Positions 1-7,883 of a stretch of 64,000 nt of DNA are shown here, in pieces (positions within the stretch are counted from its first letter, which is position 1; every line of letters begins with the position of its first letter). A program made the translations under genes and the position numbers. The notes beneath the pieces are model-generated. The model did no database searches. It had not been told where the DNA came from and saw only the letters and a list, made by a program, of their open reading frames with translations. Source of the stretch: Bacillota bacterium (GTDB lineage: Bacteria > Bacillota > Clostridia > Oscillospirales > Ruminococcaceae); contig JAEZTV010000033.1 in the NCBI GenBank assembly GCA_023421245.1, positions 62,001 through 126,000 on the forward strand, read 5' to 3'.

Positions 1-578
1 ATTCTGAGGATTGCAGACAAGGAGTAGTTGGCACATTTTAATGTGCGGATGATTTTTAGTCTTTTGATATCTTCGGCAGTATAAACCCGATATCCATTTT
101 CCTTTCGTTTGACTTTAAGCAGACCGTTCATTTCCCAATTGCGCAGAGTATCCATTGAGATACCGAGCAAATCCGATACATCTTTGCGTTTCAAGTTTTG
201 AACAGATTCCGCAGAGACTCCGCCCAGCACATTCTGCACCATGCGGACAGCTTCGTTTGCATTGCTAATTTCAGTTTCTACCGTGGAGATATACTCTCCG
301 GTAAGGTTCAGCGCTTCGTCAAATTCACAAAGGGCCGTTAGTTTTACAATGTTAACAGCCTTTTCCCTTAACCCATTTTGTATAATTGCAATCTGAAATG
401 CTGTTCGTGCAAGGCAAAACTGATCGATGTGCAGCTGCGTAAAAACCCGATAGCCATTTTGTTTTCGGACTGGTTTGGTAATCAGACCCCAACCTTCATA
501 CATTCGCACGGTATTGGGGTGCATACCAACGAGGCGCGCAACTTCGGCGGTCCTGTAACTTTTTCCGATGAGATCCAC
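1..578 (-). CDS. MerR-family transcriptional regulator with two HTH domains (3' end outside window)
   Basis: Read on the minus strand the gene starts near 578 and runs off the left edge without a stop. The first HTH (about 576-430) reads RTAEVARLVGMHPNTVRMYE and is followed by an NGYRVF wing typical of MerR proteins. A helical linker follows, then a second complete MerR-type HTH (about 195-10) with KRKDVSDLLGISMDTLRNWE, NGYRVY and a CANYSLSAIL tail. Both halves therefore look like DNA-binding modules. I place the start at a GTG (576-578), because an upstream ATG (615-617) is followed two codons later by TAG and lies at the -10 region. The effector is unknown. The gene sits behind a promoter overlapped by a palindrome, which suggests autoregulation. 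Its length cannot be judged because the C-terminus is missing. Confidence 0.85.
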   Translation of the reverse strand, partial: MDLIGKSYRTAEVARLVGMHPNTVRMYEGWGLITKPVRKQNGYRVFTQLHIDQFCLARTAFQIAIIQNGLREKAVNIVKLTALCEFDEALNLTGEYISTVETEISNANEAVRMVQNVLGGVSAESVQNLKRKDVSDLLGISMDTLRNWEMNGLLKVKRKENGYRVYTAEDIKRLKIIRTLKCANYSLSAILR

Positions 579-599
579 CCACTTTCGAAGGCGAGATAA

Positions 600-644
600 C
601 TGTATTTTCTATCTCATTGTACCACTAAAATACAGCCAATTCAA
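600..644 (-). promoter_or_regulatory. Promoter and palindromic operator of the MerR-type gene
   Basis: On the minus strand a -35 TTGAAT (639-644) and a -10 TACAAT (616-621) are separated by 17 bp. A perfect 9-bp inverted repeat, CTGTATTTT...AAAATACAG (arms 600-608 and 627-635), brackets the -10 box. This is seen directly. Its role as operator for the adjacent regulator is inference. Confidence 0.65.
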
Positions 645-720
645 ATGTTGGGGGAGTTATATCCCTGTGGTAATGTTAACGATATCAACCCACTAATTTT
701 TCAGCCCGGATACAGCACAA

Positions 721-757
721 ATCCGGACCCTTTCGCCTACCGGCAAAGGGTTCGGAT
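721..757. other. Hairpin (possible terminator)
   Basis: An inverted repeat of ATCCG-ACCCTTT with AAAGGGT-CGGAT encloses a GC-rich loop. On the plus strand it is followed by TATATATGTTTTG, a weak U-tract. It lies in the 340-bp gap between the MerR-type gene promoter and the GH43 remnant, which holds nothing else that I recognise. Confidence 0.4.
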
Positions 758-922
758 TATATATGTTTTGCGCAAGTATTCCTAAAGACAAACTCTTAAG
801 CTTATAAAATCAACTTTTGTATATAAGCAATACGATAATTTATTGTCAGGGATAAAAAGTTTGCCGTCCTATCAAAGGAGAGATCCCTTGAGGTTGAACT
901 CGTTTTTGAAGAACAAGCACAC

Positions 923-1273
923 TTGATGGGTAAAACCATAACAATACCGCAGTGGGAATTTGGGTGGGCCGACTCTGCCCAAACCGTATATACACGTCAC
1001 CGGCAAGAAACAGAGCACTCGTACTACCTCAAATCATGGGAGACGCGCACCGATATGCCCGCTTGGGCACGCAATATTTCAATGGTATGGACTGCCCCGC
1101 AAGGAGACTGCATGTATAACCAAGAAATTTGTGCGCCTGAAATTCACTTTATTAATGACAGGTGGTATATCTACTTTGCCGCAGATGATGGCAGCAACTA
1201 TAACCATGCATCTGCTGACCAGTGGCTCCAAATTGATGATGCGCGCATGTATCGATATACTCCTAAACACTAA
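923..1273 (+). pseudogene. Decayed fragment of a GH43-like glycosidase
   Basis: The 116-codon frame contains APEIHFINDRWYIYFAADDG (about 1132-1191), preceded by MVWTAPQGDCMYNQEI. This matches the hallmark 'apE-hfidGkWYIYFAaddg' segment of GH43 glycosidases (arabinanase/xylosidase-type five-bladed propellers). Family members are about 300-550 residues long. Here the first blade with the catalytic base is not recognisable, and similarity stops after the aspartate-rich stretch, so this is a remnant and not a working enzyme. It could mark an older plant-polysaccharide locus next to the FAD/ABC locus. The family call rests on motif recognition only. Confidence 0.6.
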
Positions 1274-1343
1274 AATTATCCTGGCGATTGGCAAATAGGT
1301 GGCTGGCTGTAACCTAGCAAAAGATGCTCTCAAGTCGCTTTCT

Positions 1344-1397
1344 CATACAATACCCCCTGATGTAGGACAATAGAACTACATCAGGGGGTATTGTATG
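1344..1397. repeat. Perfect 22-bp inverted repeat
   Basis: Arms 1344-1365 and 1376-1397 are exact reverse complements separated by a 10-base loop (GACAATAGAA). Each arm carries CCCCCTGATGTAG or its complement. There is no U-tract on either side, so it is not a classic intrinsic terminator. An open frame starts at its right end (ATG 1395). Confidence 0.8.
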
Positions 1398-1467
1398 GTG
1401 AAACGAAAATGGATAAATATTAAAACATTCGAACAACAAATTGCAAAGATGTGTGAAGCGGGAATAT
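1395..1467 (+). mobile_element. Possible N-terminal remnant of an IS3-type transposase orfA
   Basis: The frame from ATG 1395 reads MVKRKWINIKTFEQQIAKM and resembles the first residues of the short OrfA proteins of clostridial IS3-family elements, which usually begin with a basic KRKY.NI-type segment and E.eI..M. The similarity ends about where the 3' end of the convergent FAD-oxidoreductase gene begins (1471). No second ORF or DDE domain is present. This is recalled family resemblance, so confidence is low. Confidence 0.3.
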
Positions 1468-1470
1468 GTA

Positions 1471-3156
1471 TCAATATACCTCAAATGCAAAAATACGCAT
1501 TGCAGAATCGCCCCATGAACTTAAAGGGAACAAACTGATCTGTGTAATTTCATCGGAAATTTCATGGATAACCAGTCTTTGGTGATTATCGCTAATAGTA
1601 AAGGAATGTTCAACGCCTAAATTATCCTTGTAAACTACCCTGTATTCCTTCACAAGTGTTTTTGGCAGCTTAAACCGTTTCTGTTTCAACGGATAACAGC
1701 TTGGCATATTATTATAATTGCGATCCAGATCACTGTCGAACACGATTCTCACACCAGAAACCTTTTGAGGATTCTCAAACGAAAGTGTTATCTCTTCACC
1801 GGGTTCCCCAATCCAGCAATTCCCCTCGCCGCGGTCAATACCATTGCGAATAATCTCCGCGTTTGTTTGGGCTTTTTTTGTTATTAACGAAACTTCGCGC
1901 TCCAAACCTGGAATAAAGCAATCATCAAACATTAGCTTTTGCTGCAAGGCGGGGATATCGACATTATCTACAGCTTTTCCTTCTTTTAAGGCGAGGGCTG
2001 CGGCCGTGCCAAGCGCCTGACCCATAAGGCAACAGGTCCCCATTACTCGTGCGGAGCTAAACGCCAAGTGAGAAGCGCTTAAATTTCGCCCAGCGAAGAC
2101 TAGGTTTTTAATATCACGGGCAACCAAACTGCGCAGAGGGATACACCACGCTTCAGGAACCGGATAGTTGACCGCGATACGCCCTGGATGATAAAACCCT
2201 TCCGGATAGTGGTTATCCATCGTCCAAGAGGCGTAAGCAACAGCATCTTCAAAAGCTCCGCCTGCGTCTACTTCATTCTGATTAATGATGTGTTTTCCAA
2301 CATACCTTCTACTCTCGCGGCGCCCCGGCAGACAACCCACCCATTCAAGCTCCCAGTTATCAAGTCCGTGGTCACTTTGATTTTTAAGATGATCCACCAC
2401 GCCATAGGCAATTTTCAGCAATTCGTCACGAATTTCATCGTCATCATGCAGCACATCCAATGTGCCGCCATATTCGATCCACCAGAAATTTTGATCTAAA
2501 GTATGTATTTTGCCCTCCAAAATTTTCTCATCTGAAAAGCGATGGGCCCATGTCGGGGGAATAAAAATCTGTTTGCGATCCGTTTCACGGAACTGGATTA
2601 TAATGCTCATTCCCATAACGCCTTTGTCAGCAACATCCTGTCCCAAAGATTCGCCAAATGCCTTTTTATCTTCCCGTCCTATCATATATGCAGCACCGGT
2701 AAGGGGAGCCAAAATTGCGTCACCGGAGCAATCCGCAAAATATTTTGCTCGGACAGTATACCACGTTTCCGTCGTCATCTGCCAGCCGGAAATCGTTTTG
2801 ATTTCCATGTTGTCACAACTTGCGTGCATGCAATTACAATTCAAAATTAGTTTGATATTAGGCTCTTCTTTCACCTTAGAATAAAGAATGTTATCCCACA
2901 GAGAAAACTTGAGACCACTGTTGTAATAGAAGTTATCAAGCTGCAGTTCTTCTACAATGCCCGTTTCACGCGTTTTATAATTATGATCCACACTGATATG
3001 CATACGAACTTCACTGGAGGAGTTCCCCCCCAGCATAGGACGATTATGCATTAGGACTACTTTTATGCCGTTTCTCGCTGCCGCAAGTGCAGTACATAAA
3101 CCTGCGGGCCCGCCTCCCACGATACACAAATCTGTTTCTAATTCCAGCTTTCTCAT
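1471..3156 (-). CDS. FAD-dependent oxidoreductase (FAD_oxidored type) with C-terminal beta-sandwich domain
   Basis: A 561-residue flavoprotein. The N-terminus has a Rossmann FAD-binding fold with CIVGGGPAGLCTALAAARNG and then LGGNSSSEVRM, the usual layout of the PF12831-type family. A second dinucleotide-domain signature near NLVFAGRNLSASH precedes the cofactor-closing helix (AFSSARVMGTCCLMGQALG). The last ~115 residues (from about GEEITLSFENPQKVSG) look like a discoidin/galactose-binding-like beta-sandwich, so the protein appears to fuse a flavoenzyme to a sugar-binding-type module. No signal peptide is seen, so a cytoplasmic location is likely. ATG 3154-3156 is chosen because GGAG lies 8 bases upstream. 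It is the last gene of the LacI/ABC locus, separated from it by 480 bp. The substrate is unknown; an imported sugar derivative is an inference. Confidence 0.8.
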   Translation of the reverse strand: MRKLELETDLCIVGGGPAGLCTALAAARNGIKVVLMHNRPMLGGNSSSEVRMHISVDHNYKTRETGIVEELQLDNFYYNSGLKFSLWDNILYSKVKEEPNIKLILNCNCMHASCDNMEIKTISGWQMTTETWYTVRAKYFADCSGDAILAPLTGAAYMIGREDKKAFGESLGQDVADKGVMGMSIIIQFRETDRKQIFIPPTWAHRFSDEKILEGKIHTLDQNFWWIEYGGTLDVLHDDDEIRDELLKIAYGVVDHLKNQSDHGLDNWELEWVGCLPGRRESRRYVGKHIINQNEVDAGGAFEDAVAYASWTMDNHYPEGFYHPGRIAVNYPVPEAWCIPLRSLVARDIKNLVFAGRNLSASHLAFSSARVMGTCCLMGQALGTAAALALKEGKAVDNVDIPALQQKLMFDDCFIPGLEREVSLITKKAQTNAEIIRNGIDRGEGNCWIGEPGEEITLSFENPQKVSGVRIVFDSDLDRNYNNMPSCYPLKQKRFKLPKTLVKEYRVVYKDNLGVEHSFTISDNHQRLVIHEISDEITQISLFPLSSWGDSAMRIFAFEVY

Positions 3157-3165
3157 ATAGCTCAC

Positions 3166-3635
3166 TCCATTATTTTGAGTATTTTCGAGCAGATCTTCCT
3201 GCCAATGGTTTTATTATGTTACCTTTACATGGGTATCCATTCACACTTCACGATAGCTACATAATCCGATATGAACGGGATGGTAGCTTCCTGGGACGCT
3301 GGCAATGCCGCCCGCCAAGGTTGCACGCGAACAACTACATGAAACACAGCTTTTGATCAAACTCAACATTTTGTCCCGGCAGGGTCAAAGATGTAAACCA
3401 TGTTATTGAGTATTACGTAGCTGCGGCGTGCACGGCTTTGAATACGACGTCTATGTCACAACAATATAGGGGGTGAACGGTTCGCCTCTTTCTGACGACA
3501 GCTCGTTCAAAGCGAATAACGACACCGTACTACGCCGAAAACGGAATGCACCATATATATTTGATACCTGTTCTCAATAGATACTGAAAATTTGGTTTTT
3601 CCATACCTTTTGCATTATAAAAGCCCATGTGCGCA
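3166..3635. other. Intergenic region without recognisable gene
   Basis: This stretch of about 470 bp separates the HAD phosphatase gene from the first FAD oxidoreductase gene. Short open frames on both strands show no recognisable motif. Next to the phosphatase stop codon a GCCCAT/ATGGGC hairpin (3624-3650) is followed on the minus strand by TTTTATAA and may act as a weak terminator. Confidence 0.5.
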
Positions 3636-4418
3636 CTATAAAAAATGGGCGTCCAGCCATTGTGCTACACCGTCTTCGTTATTGCTGCCGCAACACATAT
3701 CCGCAACAACTTGCACCTCGGAAAGCGCATTTACCATTGCAATGCCTTTTCCGCTGCAGCGCAGCATCTCAATATCCACCAAATCGTCCCCGAAAGCATA
3801 TATGTCTGCTTCAAGAATACCGAGCCGGTTCGCAATTGCTTTGACAGCCGGCCATTTACCTGCCTCACAATTAGTGATGGTATACCAAGAGCCGCGTGAA
3901 AGACGTGTAATCCGCAGAATCGAGAAGGTTTGGGAAAGTCGGCATACATCCAGGGTATCATGGATCTCCACAGTGTATTTATATGTTCTCCCCGAAGGCG
4001 GTGCTGTAAAGTCAAGCCTAGATGCTTTTTGATAGGTATTGGCCTCAACACTGTTTCGGGGCATAAAGCTAATAAAATACCCTTCGGATGTGGCCGCTGT
4101 AATGCGCGTTATGGAGGGCAGCACTGTTAAGGCTTCATTCAAGGATTCCGCTAATGATTTTGCTATAACAGTCTCGAAAAGCACCCCCTCTTTTGCGCAC
4201 ACAAGCGAACCATTGTTAAATATCTCAACATCCGGAGAGAAACGCGCAATAAATGCGTTACACGCTTCCTCAGCCCGAGCCGTAGCATAACAAATTGTAC
4301 TACCTCGGATCCGGCACTGTTCCAATACCTTTACTGTATAATCCGAAATCGTTTTATCACTTCGCAAAAGCGTGTCATCCAAATCGGTGACGATCAGATG
4401 CGCCGCATGTAGCTTCAT
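3636..4418 (-). CDS. HAD-superfamily phosphatase, Cof/IIB type
   Basis: A 260-residue cytoplasmic hydrolase with the four HAD motifs: DLDDTLL (nucleophile Asp12 and acid/base Asp14), the TAR of motif II, the Lys of motif III (GKWPAVKAI) and GDDLVDIEML of motif IV. A C2-type cap lies between motifs II and III. Cof-type members dephosphorylate sugar phosphates or similar small metabolites. The start ATG overlaps the end of the upstream FAD oxidoreductase gene by 4 bases (ATGA), so the two are translationally coupled. The context suggests dephosphorylation of an intermediate of the same sugar pathway, but the substrate cannot be read from the sequence. Confidence 0.85.
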   Translation of the reverse strand: MKLHAAHLIVTDLDDTLLRSDKTISDYTVKVLEQCRIRGSTICYATARAEEACNAFIARFSPDVEIFNNGSLVCAKEGVLFETVIAKSLAESLNEALTVLPSITRITAATSEGYFISFMPRNSVEANTYQKASRLDFTAPPSGRTYKYTVEIHDTLDVCRLSQTFSILRITRLSRGSWYTITNCEAGKWPAVKAIANRLGILEADIYAFGDDLVDIEMLRCSGKGIAMVNALSEVQVVADMCCGSNNEDGVAQWLDAHFL

Positions 4419-5806
4419 TCGTTATTCTCGTTGCATGCACCCAAATAACTCCCCTGCTCCATCAATCGCGCACGCAATTTCTGTGTATCGATATCGCCCG
4501 GCTTCTTGCTGCTTTCGGCCGCCATGGCTGCTGCCGTGCCAGCTGCCTGTCCAAAAGCGATGCAACAGGGAATCATTCGGATTGAGGACGCAGCTATAGC
4601 GTCTGCAGAAATGCAACGCCCGGCTACCAGCAGATTATCAACTCTTTCGGGAACGAGGCAACCATAAGGTACTCCGTAATAAGGTCCATTCTGCACGACA
4701 TGGAAACTGCCGCCTACATCATTCTCGTTATGTGTGTCCATATTAGTAGCCATTACTGCAATCGTATCCGCAGGCACTCGACAGTGAATTATATCATCAC
4801 CAACGATTTTTTTTATGCCGTGAATGTGACGACTCTCTCGTATACCAACTACCGCGGCGGTACCCATAAATATTGCATCTTTAAAACCCGCACCGTATTT
4901 TTTCAAGAAGCTAAACGCTTTCTGCGCCTGTTTGGTGCCTTCGATTTCCGCACGCGTCAGATCCTCCGGCCGTGTGGAATCCACATTTAAAATGCGGGTA
5001 ACGTTCATGCGGAATTCCCCCTTATTGGGACTTTCAAACAAACAAACCTCTCCGCGCTGGACGCCCTCCCATTCTTCCGCCTTTTCACGAATAAGCCAGC
5101 TGAACGGACCGAAAAACGGTCTGATTTCATGTGCATGCTCTGCAATATGCGCATCCAGCTCAGCGGTGTTCACATTGCAAACGCGGAAAAACAGTGTGGC
5201 AGGCTGCATGTTGCTTTTTTCCCCGCCGCCGAGATCAAAGTCAACACCGGCACGCGCTGCGACATCTCCGTCGCCTGTACAATCGATCACCATTTTTGCC
5301 TTGACAACAGACAATCCTGCCTTATTGGAAATGATTACACCGCTGATAGAGTTGTCTTCCATTAGGACATCCACAAAGCTTGTATGTAAAAGAAGCTCTG
5401 CCCCCGACTCCGCAATCATATCTGTTGCCACAATTTTAAATGCCTCATGATCAAACGGTCCAACACGGTTATGGCCTAGCTTATAATAGCCGGAATAAGA
5501 GCACTCCGGACCAATTTCTCCCGGATGAATCGCGCCACCCATTTCACACATGCGCTCCACTAGCTCTTGGAAGACACCCTTAATAATCTGCTCGTTTCCG
5601 GTGGAATCATAACTGGTCATAAAGGGGCCCACAAGACCCATCGTTGCCATACCGCCAACGGACCCCCACTGATCAAACACAAAAACTCTTGCGCCGTTGC
5701 GAGCCGCACTGACTGCCGCGGCAATACCGGCAGGGCCTGCACCCACCACTACAACGTCAACTTCACGATAAACTGGCAACGCTGCTGAATAATGAATACG
5801 GTTCAT
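4415..5806 (-). CDS. FAD-dependent oxidoreductase (FAD_oxidored type)
   Basis: A 463-residue flavoprotein of the same broad PF12831-type group as the gene at 1471-3156 but without the extra C-terminal sandwich domain. The N-terminus carries VVVGAGPAGIAAAVSAARNG followed by GGMATMGLVGPF. The middle has the MVIDCTGDGDVAARAG segment, and the end has NLLVAGRCISADAIAASSIR, which closes over FAD. A GAGAGG Shine-Dalgarno precedes ATG 5804-5806. It follows the permease gene by 166 bp, and that gap holds a 12-bp ACGCGACCGCGT palindrome (5863-5874). Relatives occur in carbohydrate and polyol clusters with mostly undefined substrates; the paired enzymes here may act in sequence on one imported compound (inference). 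Confidence 0.8.
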   Translation of the reverse strand: MNRIHYSAALPVYREVDVVVVGAGPAGIAAAVSAARNGARVFVFDQWGSVGGMATMGLVGPFMTSYDSTGNEQIIKGVFQELVERMCEMGGAIHPGEIGPECSYSGYYKLGHNRVGPFDHEAFKIVATDMIAESGAELLLHTSFVDVLMEDNSISGVIISNKAGLSVVKAKMVIDCTGDGDVAARAGVDFDLGGGEKSNMQPATLFFRVCNVNTAELDAHIAEHAHEIRPFFGPFSWLIREKAEEWEGVQRGEVCLFESPNKGEFRMNVTRILNVDSTRPEDLTRAEIEGTKQAQKAFSFLKKYGAGFKDAIFMGTAAVVGIRESRHIHGIKKIVGDDIIHCRVPADTIAVMATNMDTHNENDVGGSFHVVQNGPYYGVPYGCLVPERVDNLLVAGRCISADAIAASSIRMIPCCIAFGQAAGTAAAMAAESSKKPGDIDTQKLRARLMEQGSYLGACNENNE

Positions 5807-5972
5807 AATAAATATTCCTCTCTAGTTATCTTCCTGACAATTCTATTATCATGTCACATAACGCGACCGCGTAAGACACAACATGTTTTATATATATCGT
5901 GCGCATCTTTCCGCTTGTCGTTATATGACGGAGCCTATATTCTCAAAACACCGACAAGCTTTTGTAAGTTAA

Positions 5973-6806
5973 TTATTCTTTCATACCGCTATGCGCAATA
6001 CCTTCGATAAAATATTTCTGGCCGAAAACGAAAAGTAAAATTACCGGGACAATCGCAATGGTGGCGGCTGTCATTGTTAAGTTGAATTCCTGCGCTTCGC
6101 TCAACAAGTAATATTGTATTCCCAGAGATACGGTGTATAATTCCTTTTTCACGAGAAAAATCAATGGGTTAAGATAATCATTCCAGGATGTAATAAAGCC
6201 CAGAATCGAAACGGAGATCAATGCAGATTTTGTCAACGGTGTCACGAGCTTCGCCCAAATGCACAGATGGCTGGCGCCATCTACTTTTGCCGCTTCAAAC
6301 AATTCATTCGGCAAACCCATATAAAATTGACGCAATAAGAAAACAGCCGTTATGTTGTACCATGCAGGCAAAATCAGTGCCCAAAGATTATTGTAAAGCC
6401 CCATGCCGTGGAAAATCATAAACCTTGGAATAATGATTACCTCATTAGGGATCATCATCGTACCCAGCAAAAGCATGAACACAATGTTTTTTCCTTTGAA
6501 TTTCAGCCGTGCAAACGCATAGGCAGCCAGCGAAGAAATCAACACTGAACCAACCAGGCTCAATATCACTATAAAAATCGAGTTCCCATACATACGTGCG
6601 AAGGGAACCTCGTCGCTGAACCACACTTCTTTATAGTTGTTCCATTGGATCACATCGGGAATCCACGAAATTGGATACTCGAATACTTCTAATGGCTTTT
6701 TCAGAGAACTGGATATCATCCAGAATAACGGCAGCACAAATAACAAAGCTCCGCAGGCCATAATTGCCGTTAATATTATTTTACCTGCAATTTTTCTCAC
6801 TTTCAT
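5973..6806 (-). CDS. ABC sugar transporter permease, MalG type
   Basis: A 277-residue inner-membrane protein with about six hydrophobic segments. It carries the EAA loop of binding-protein-dependent permeases (NELFEAAKVDGASHLCIWAKLVTPL), which contacts the ATPase. The C-terminal part (FIEGIAHSGMKE) is typical of the CUT1 (MalG/LacG) family. Its partners are the permease and binding protein immediately upstream. No ATPase gene is present in the locus, as is usual for Firmicutes CUT1 systems that share an MsmX-type ATPase encoded elsewhere (family knowledge). A GGGAG ribosome site precedes ATG 6804-6806. Confidence 0.92.
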   Translation of the reverse strand: MKVRKIAGKIILTAIMACGALLFVLPLFWMISSSLKKPLEVFEYPISWIPDVIQWNNYKEVWFSDEVPFARMYGNSIFIVILSLVGSVLISSLAAYAFARLKFKGKNIVFMLLLGTMMIPNEVIIIPRFMIFHGMGLYNNLWALILPAWYNITAVFLLRQFYMGLPNELFEAAKVDGASHLCIWAKLVTPLTKSALISVSILGFITSWNDYLNPLIFLVKKELYTVSLGIQYYLLSEAQEFNLTMTAATIAIVPVILLFVFGQKYFIEGIAHSGMKE

Positions 6807-6876
6807 AGGCTACTCCCCAAAATACACGCAATTGTATTCTCACAAAATTTTCTATTGAAAAGGGATGGAAACGCTT

Positions 6877-7758
6877 CTAATAGTGCACCCATTTTTTCTG
6901 CCCTCTGAACTGAATCACAGTGACAATCAAAATAATCACAAACAAGAACCATGCTTCGGCGCTTGCATAACCAAATTTATAGTTGCTGAAAGCCTCTTGA
7001 TAAATGCGCATAACCATGGATGTATTGGCTTTCGTAGGTGACCCCAATGTCATTACATTTACCGCTGCAAAAATTTTAAACGTCGCAATTAAGCGTATAA
7101 TCACGAGATAGAATGTCGTCGGCGAGATCAACGGCAAGGTAATACGAAGAAATTTATAAAGCCCAGAAGCACCGTCAATTTCTGCCGCCTCATACAAGGA
7201 AGGAGAGATATTCTGTAAAGCTGCTATATAAATAATCAGCTCATAGCCTATAGCCGTCCAGATAACCAGTAAAATAATCGGGATTTTGTTTAAGCTGGAA
7301 TCGGCGAACCATTTAAGCGGTTCTTGAACATTAAAAAATGTCCTTAGAAGATTATTAACGGGGCCGTTTTCACGCAGCATTGCCTTAAAAACCGCTGAAA
7401 GGGCCACCACGCTGGATATATACGGGATAAAGAAGCAGAGACGCAGTGACTTTTGCAGATAAGTTTTACCGTTAAGCATATAGGCAATCACCAACGCAAG
7501 CACCAGCGAGGCGGGTACCGTTGCAATAGTATACACCACTGTGTTTTTGATGGCTTGGATAAAATATTGGTCTTTGAAAAGGTTTGCAAAATTTTGCAAG
7601 CCTATGAAACGGATTCCCTTCAACCCCGATAGAAAATTCCATTCCGCAAAGGATAATAGCAAGGATATAACAATTGGCACAGCAACCAAACCGATAAAAA
7701 TAACTAGTATCGGTAGTAAAAACATCCATGCTGTAATTGTTTCTCTTTTGCGATCCAT
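6877..7758 (-). CDS. ABC sugar transporter permease, MalF/UgpA type
   Basis: A 293-residue inner-membrane permease with six predicted membrane segments. Its EAA loop reads PSLYEAAEIDGASGLYKFLR. It pairs with the MalG-type protein encoded 70 bp downstream. An AAGGAG site lies 8 bases before the ATG at 7756-7758. A long imperfect hairpin separates it from the binding-protein gene, so permease expression is expected to be lower than that of the binding protein. Confidence 0.92.
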   Translation of the reverse strand: MDRKRETITAWMFLLPILVIFIGLVAVPIVISLLLSFAEWNFLSGLKGIRFIGLQNFANLFKDQYFIQAIKNTVVYTIATVPASLVLALVIAYMLNGKTYLQKSLRLCFFIPYISSVVALSAVFKAMLRENGPVNNLLRTFFNVQEPLKWFADSSLNKIPIILLVIWTAIGYELIIYIAALQNISPSLYEAAEIDGASGLYKFLRITLPLISPTTFYLVIIRLIATFKIFAAVNVMTLGSPTKANTSMVMRIYQEAFSNYKFGYASAEAWFLFVIILIVTVIQFRGQKKWVHY

Positions 7759-7798
7759 ATAAGTTTCTCCTTATCTACAACATTCACTGGGGGAACAC

Positions 7799-7853
7799 TT
7801 CTTAAATCCGACCTGGAATATCTGTTTCAAGCTTGCCAGGCCGGACCTAAGAA
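7799..7853 (-). terminator. Intercistronic hairpin between binding protein and permease genes
   Basis: Arms 7799-7816 and 7836-7853 form an imperfect stem (TTCTTA..CCG.CCTGG against CCAGG.CGG..TAAGAA). It lies just downstream of the binding-protein stop. Such stems commonly stabilise the 5' transcript or partly terminate transcription, giving an excess of binding protein. The function is inferred. Confidence 0.5.
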
Positions 7854-7883
7854 CGGAATAGCACCTATTGGATACACACTAAC

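Noticed and set aside
4932..5450. 172-codon plus-strand frame inside the FAD oxidoreductase gene
   Set aside because: Serine/proline-rich antisense shadow of a well-supported flavoprotein gene.
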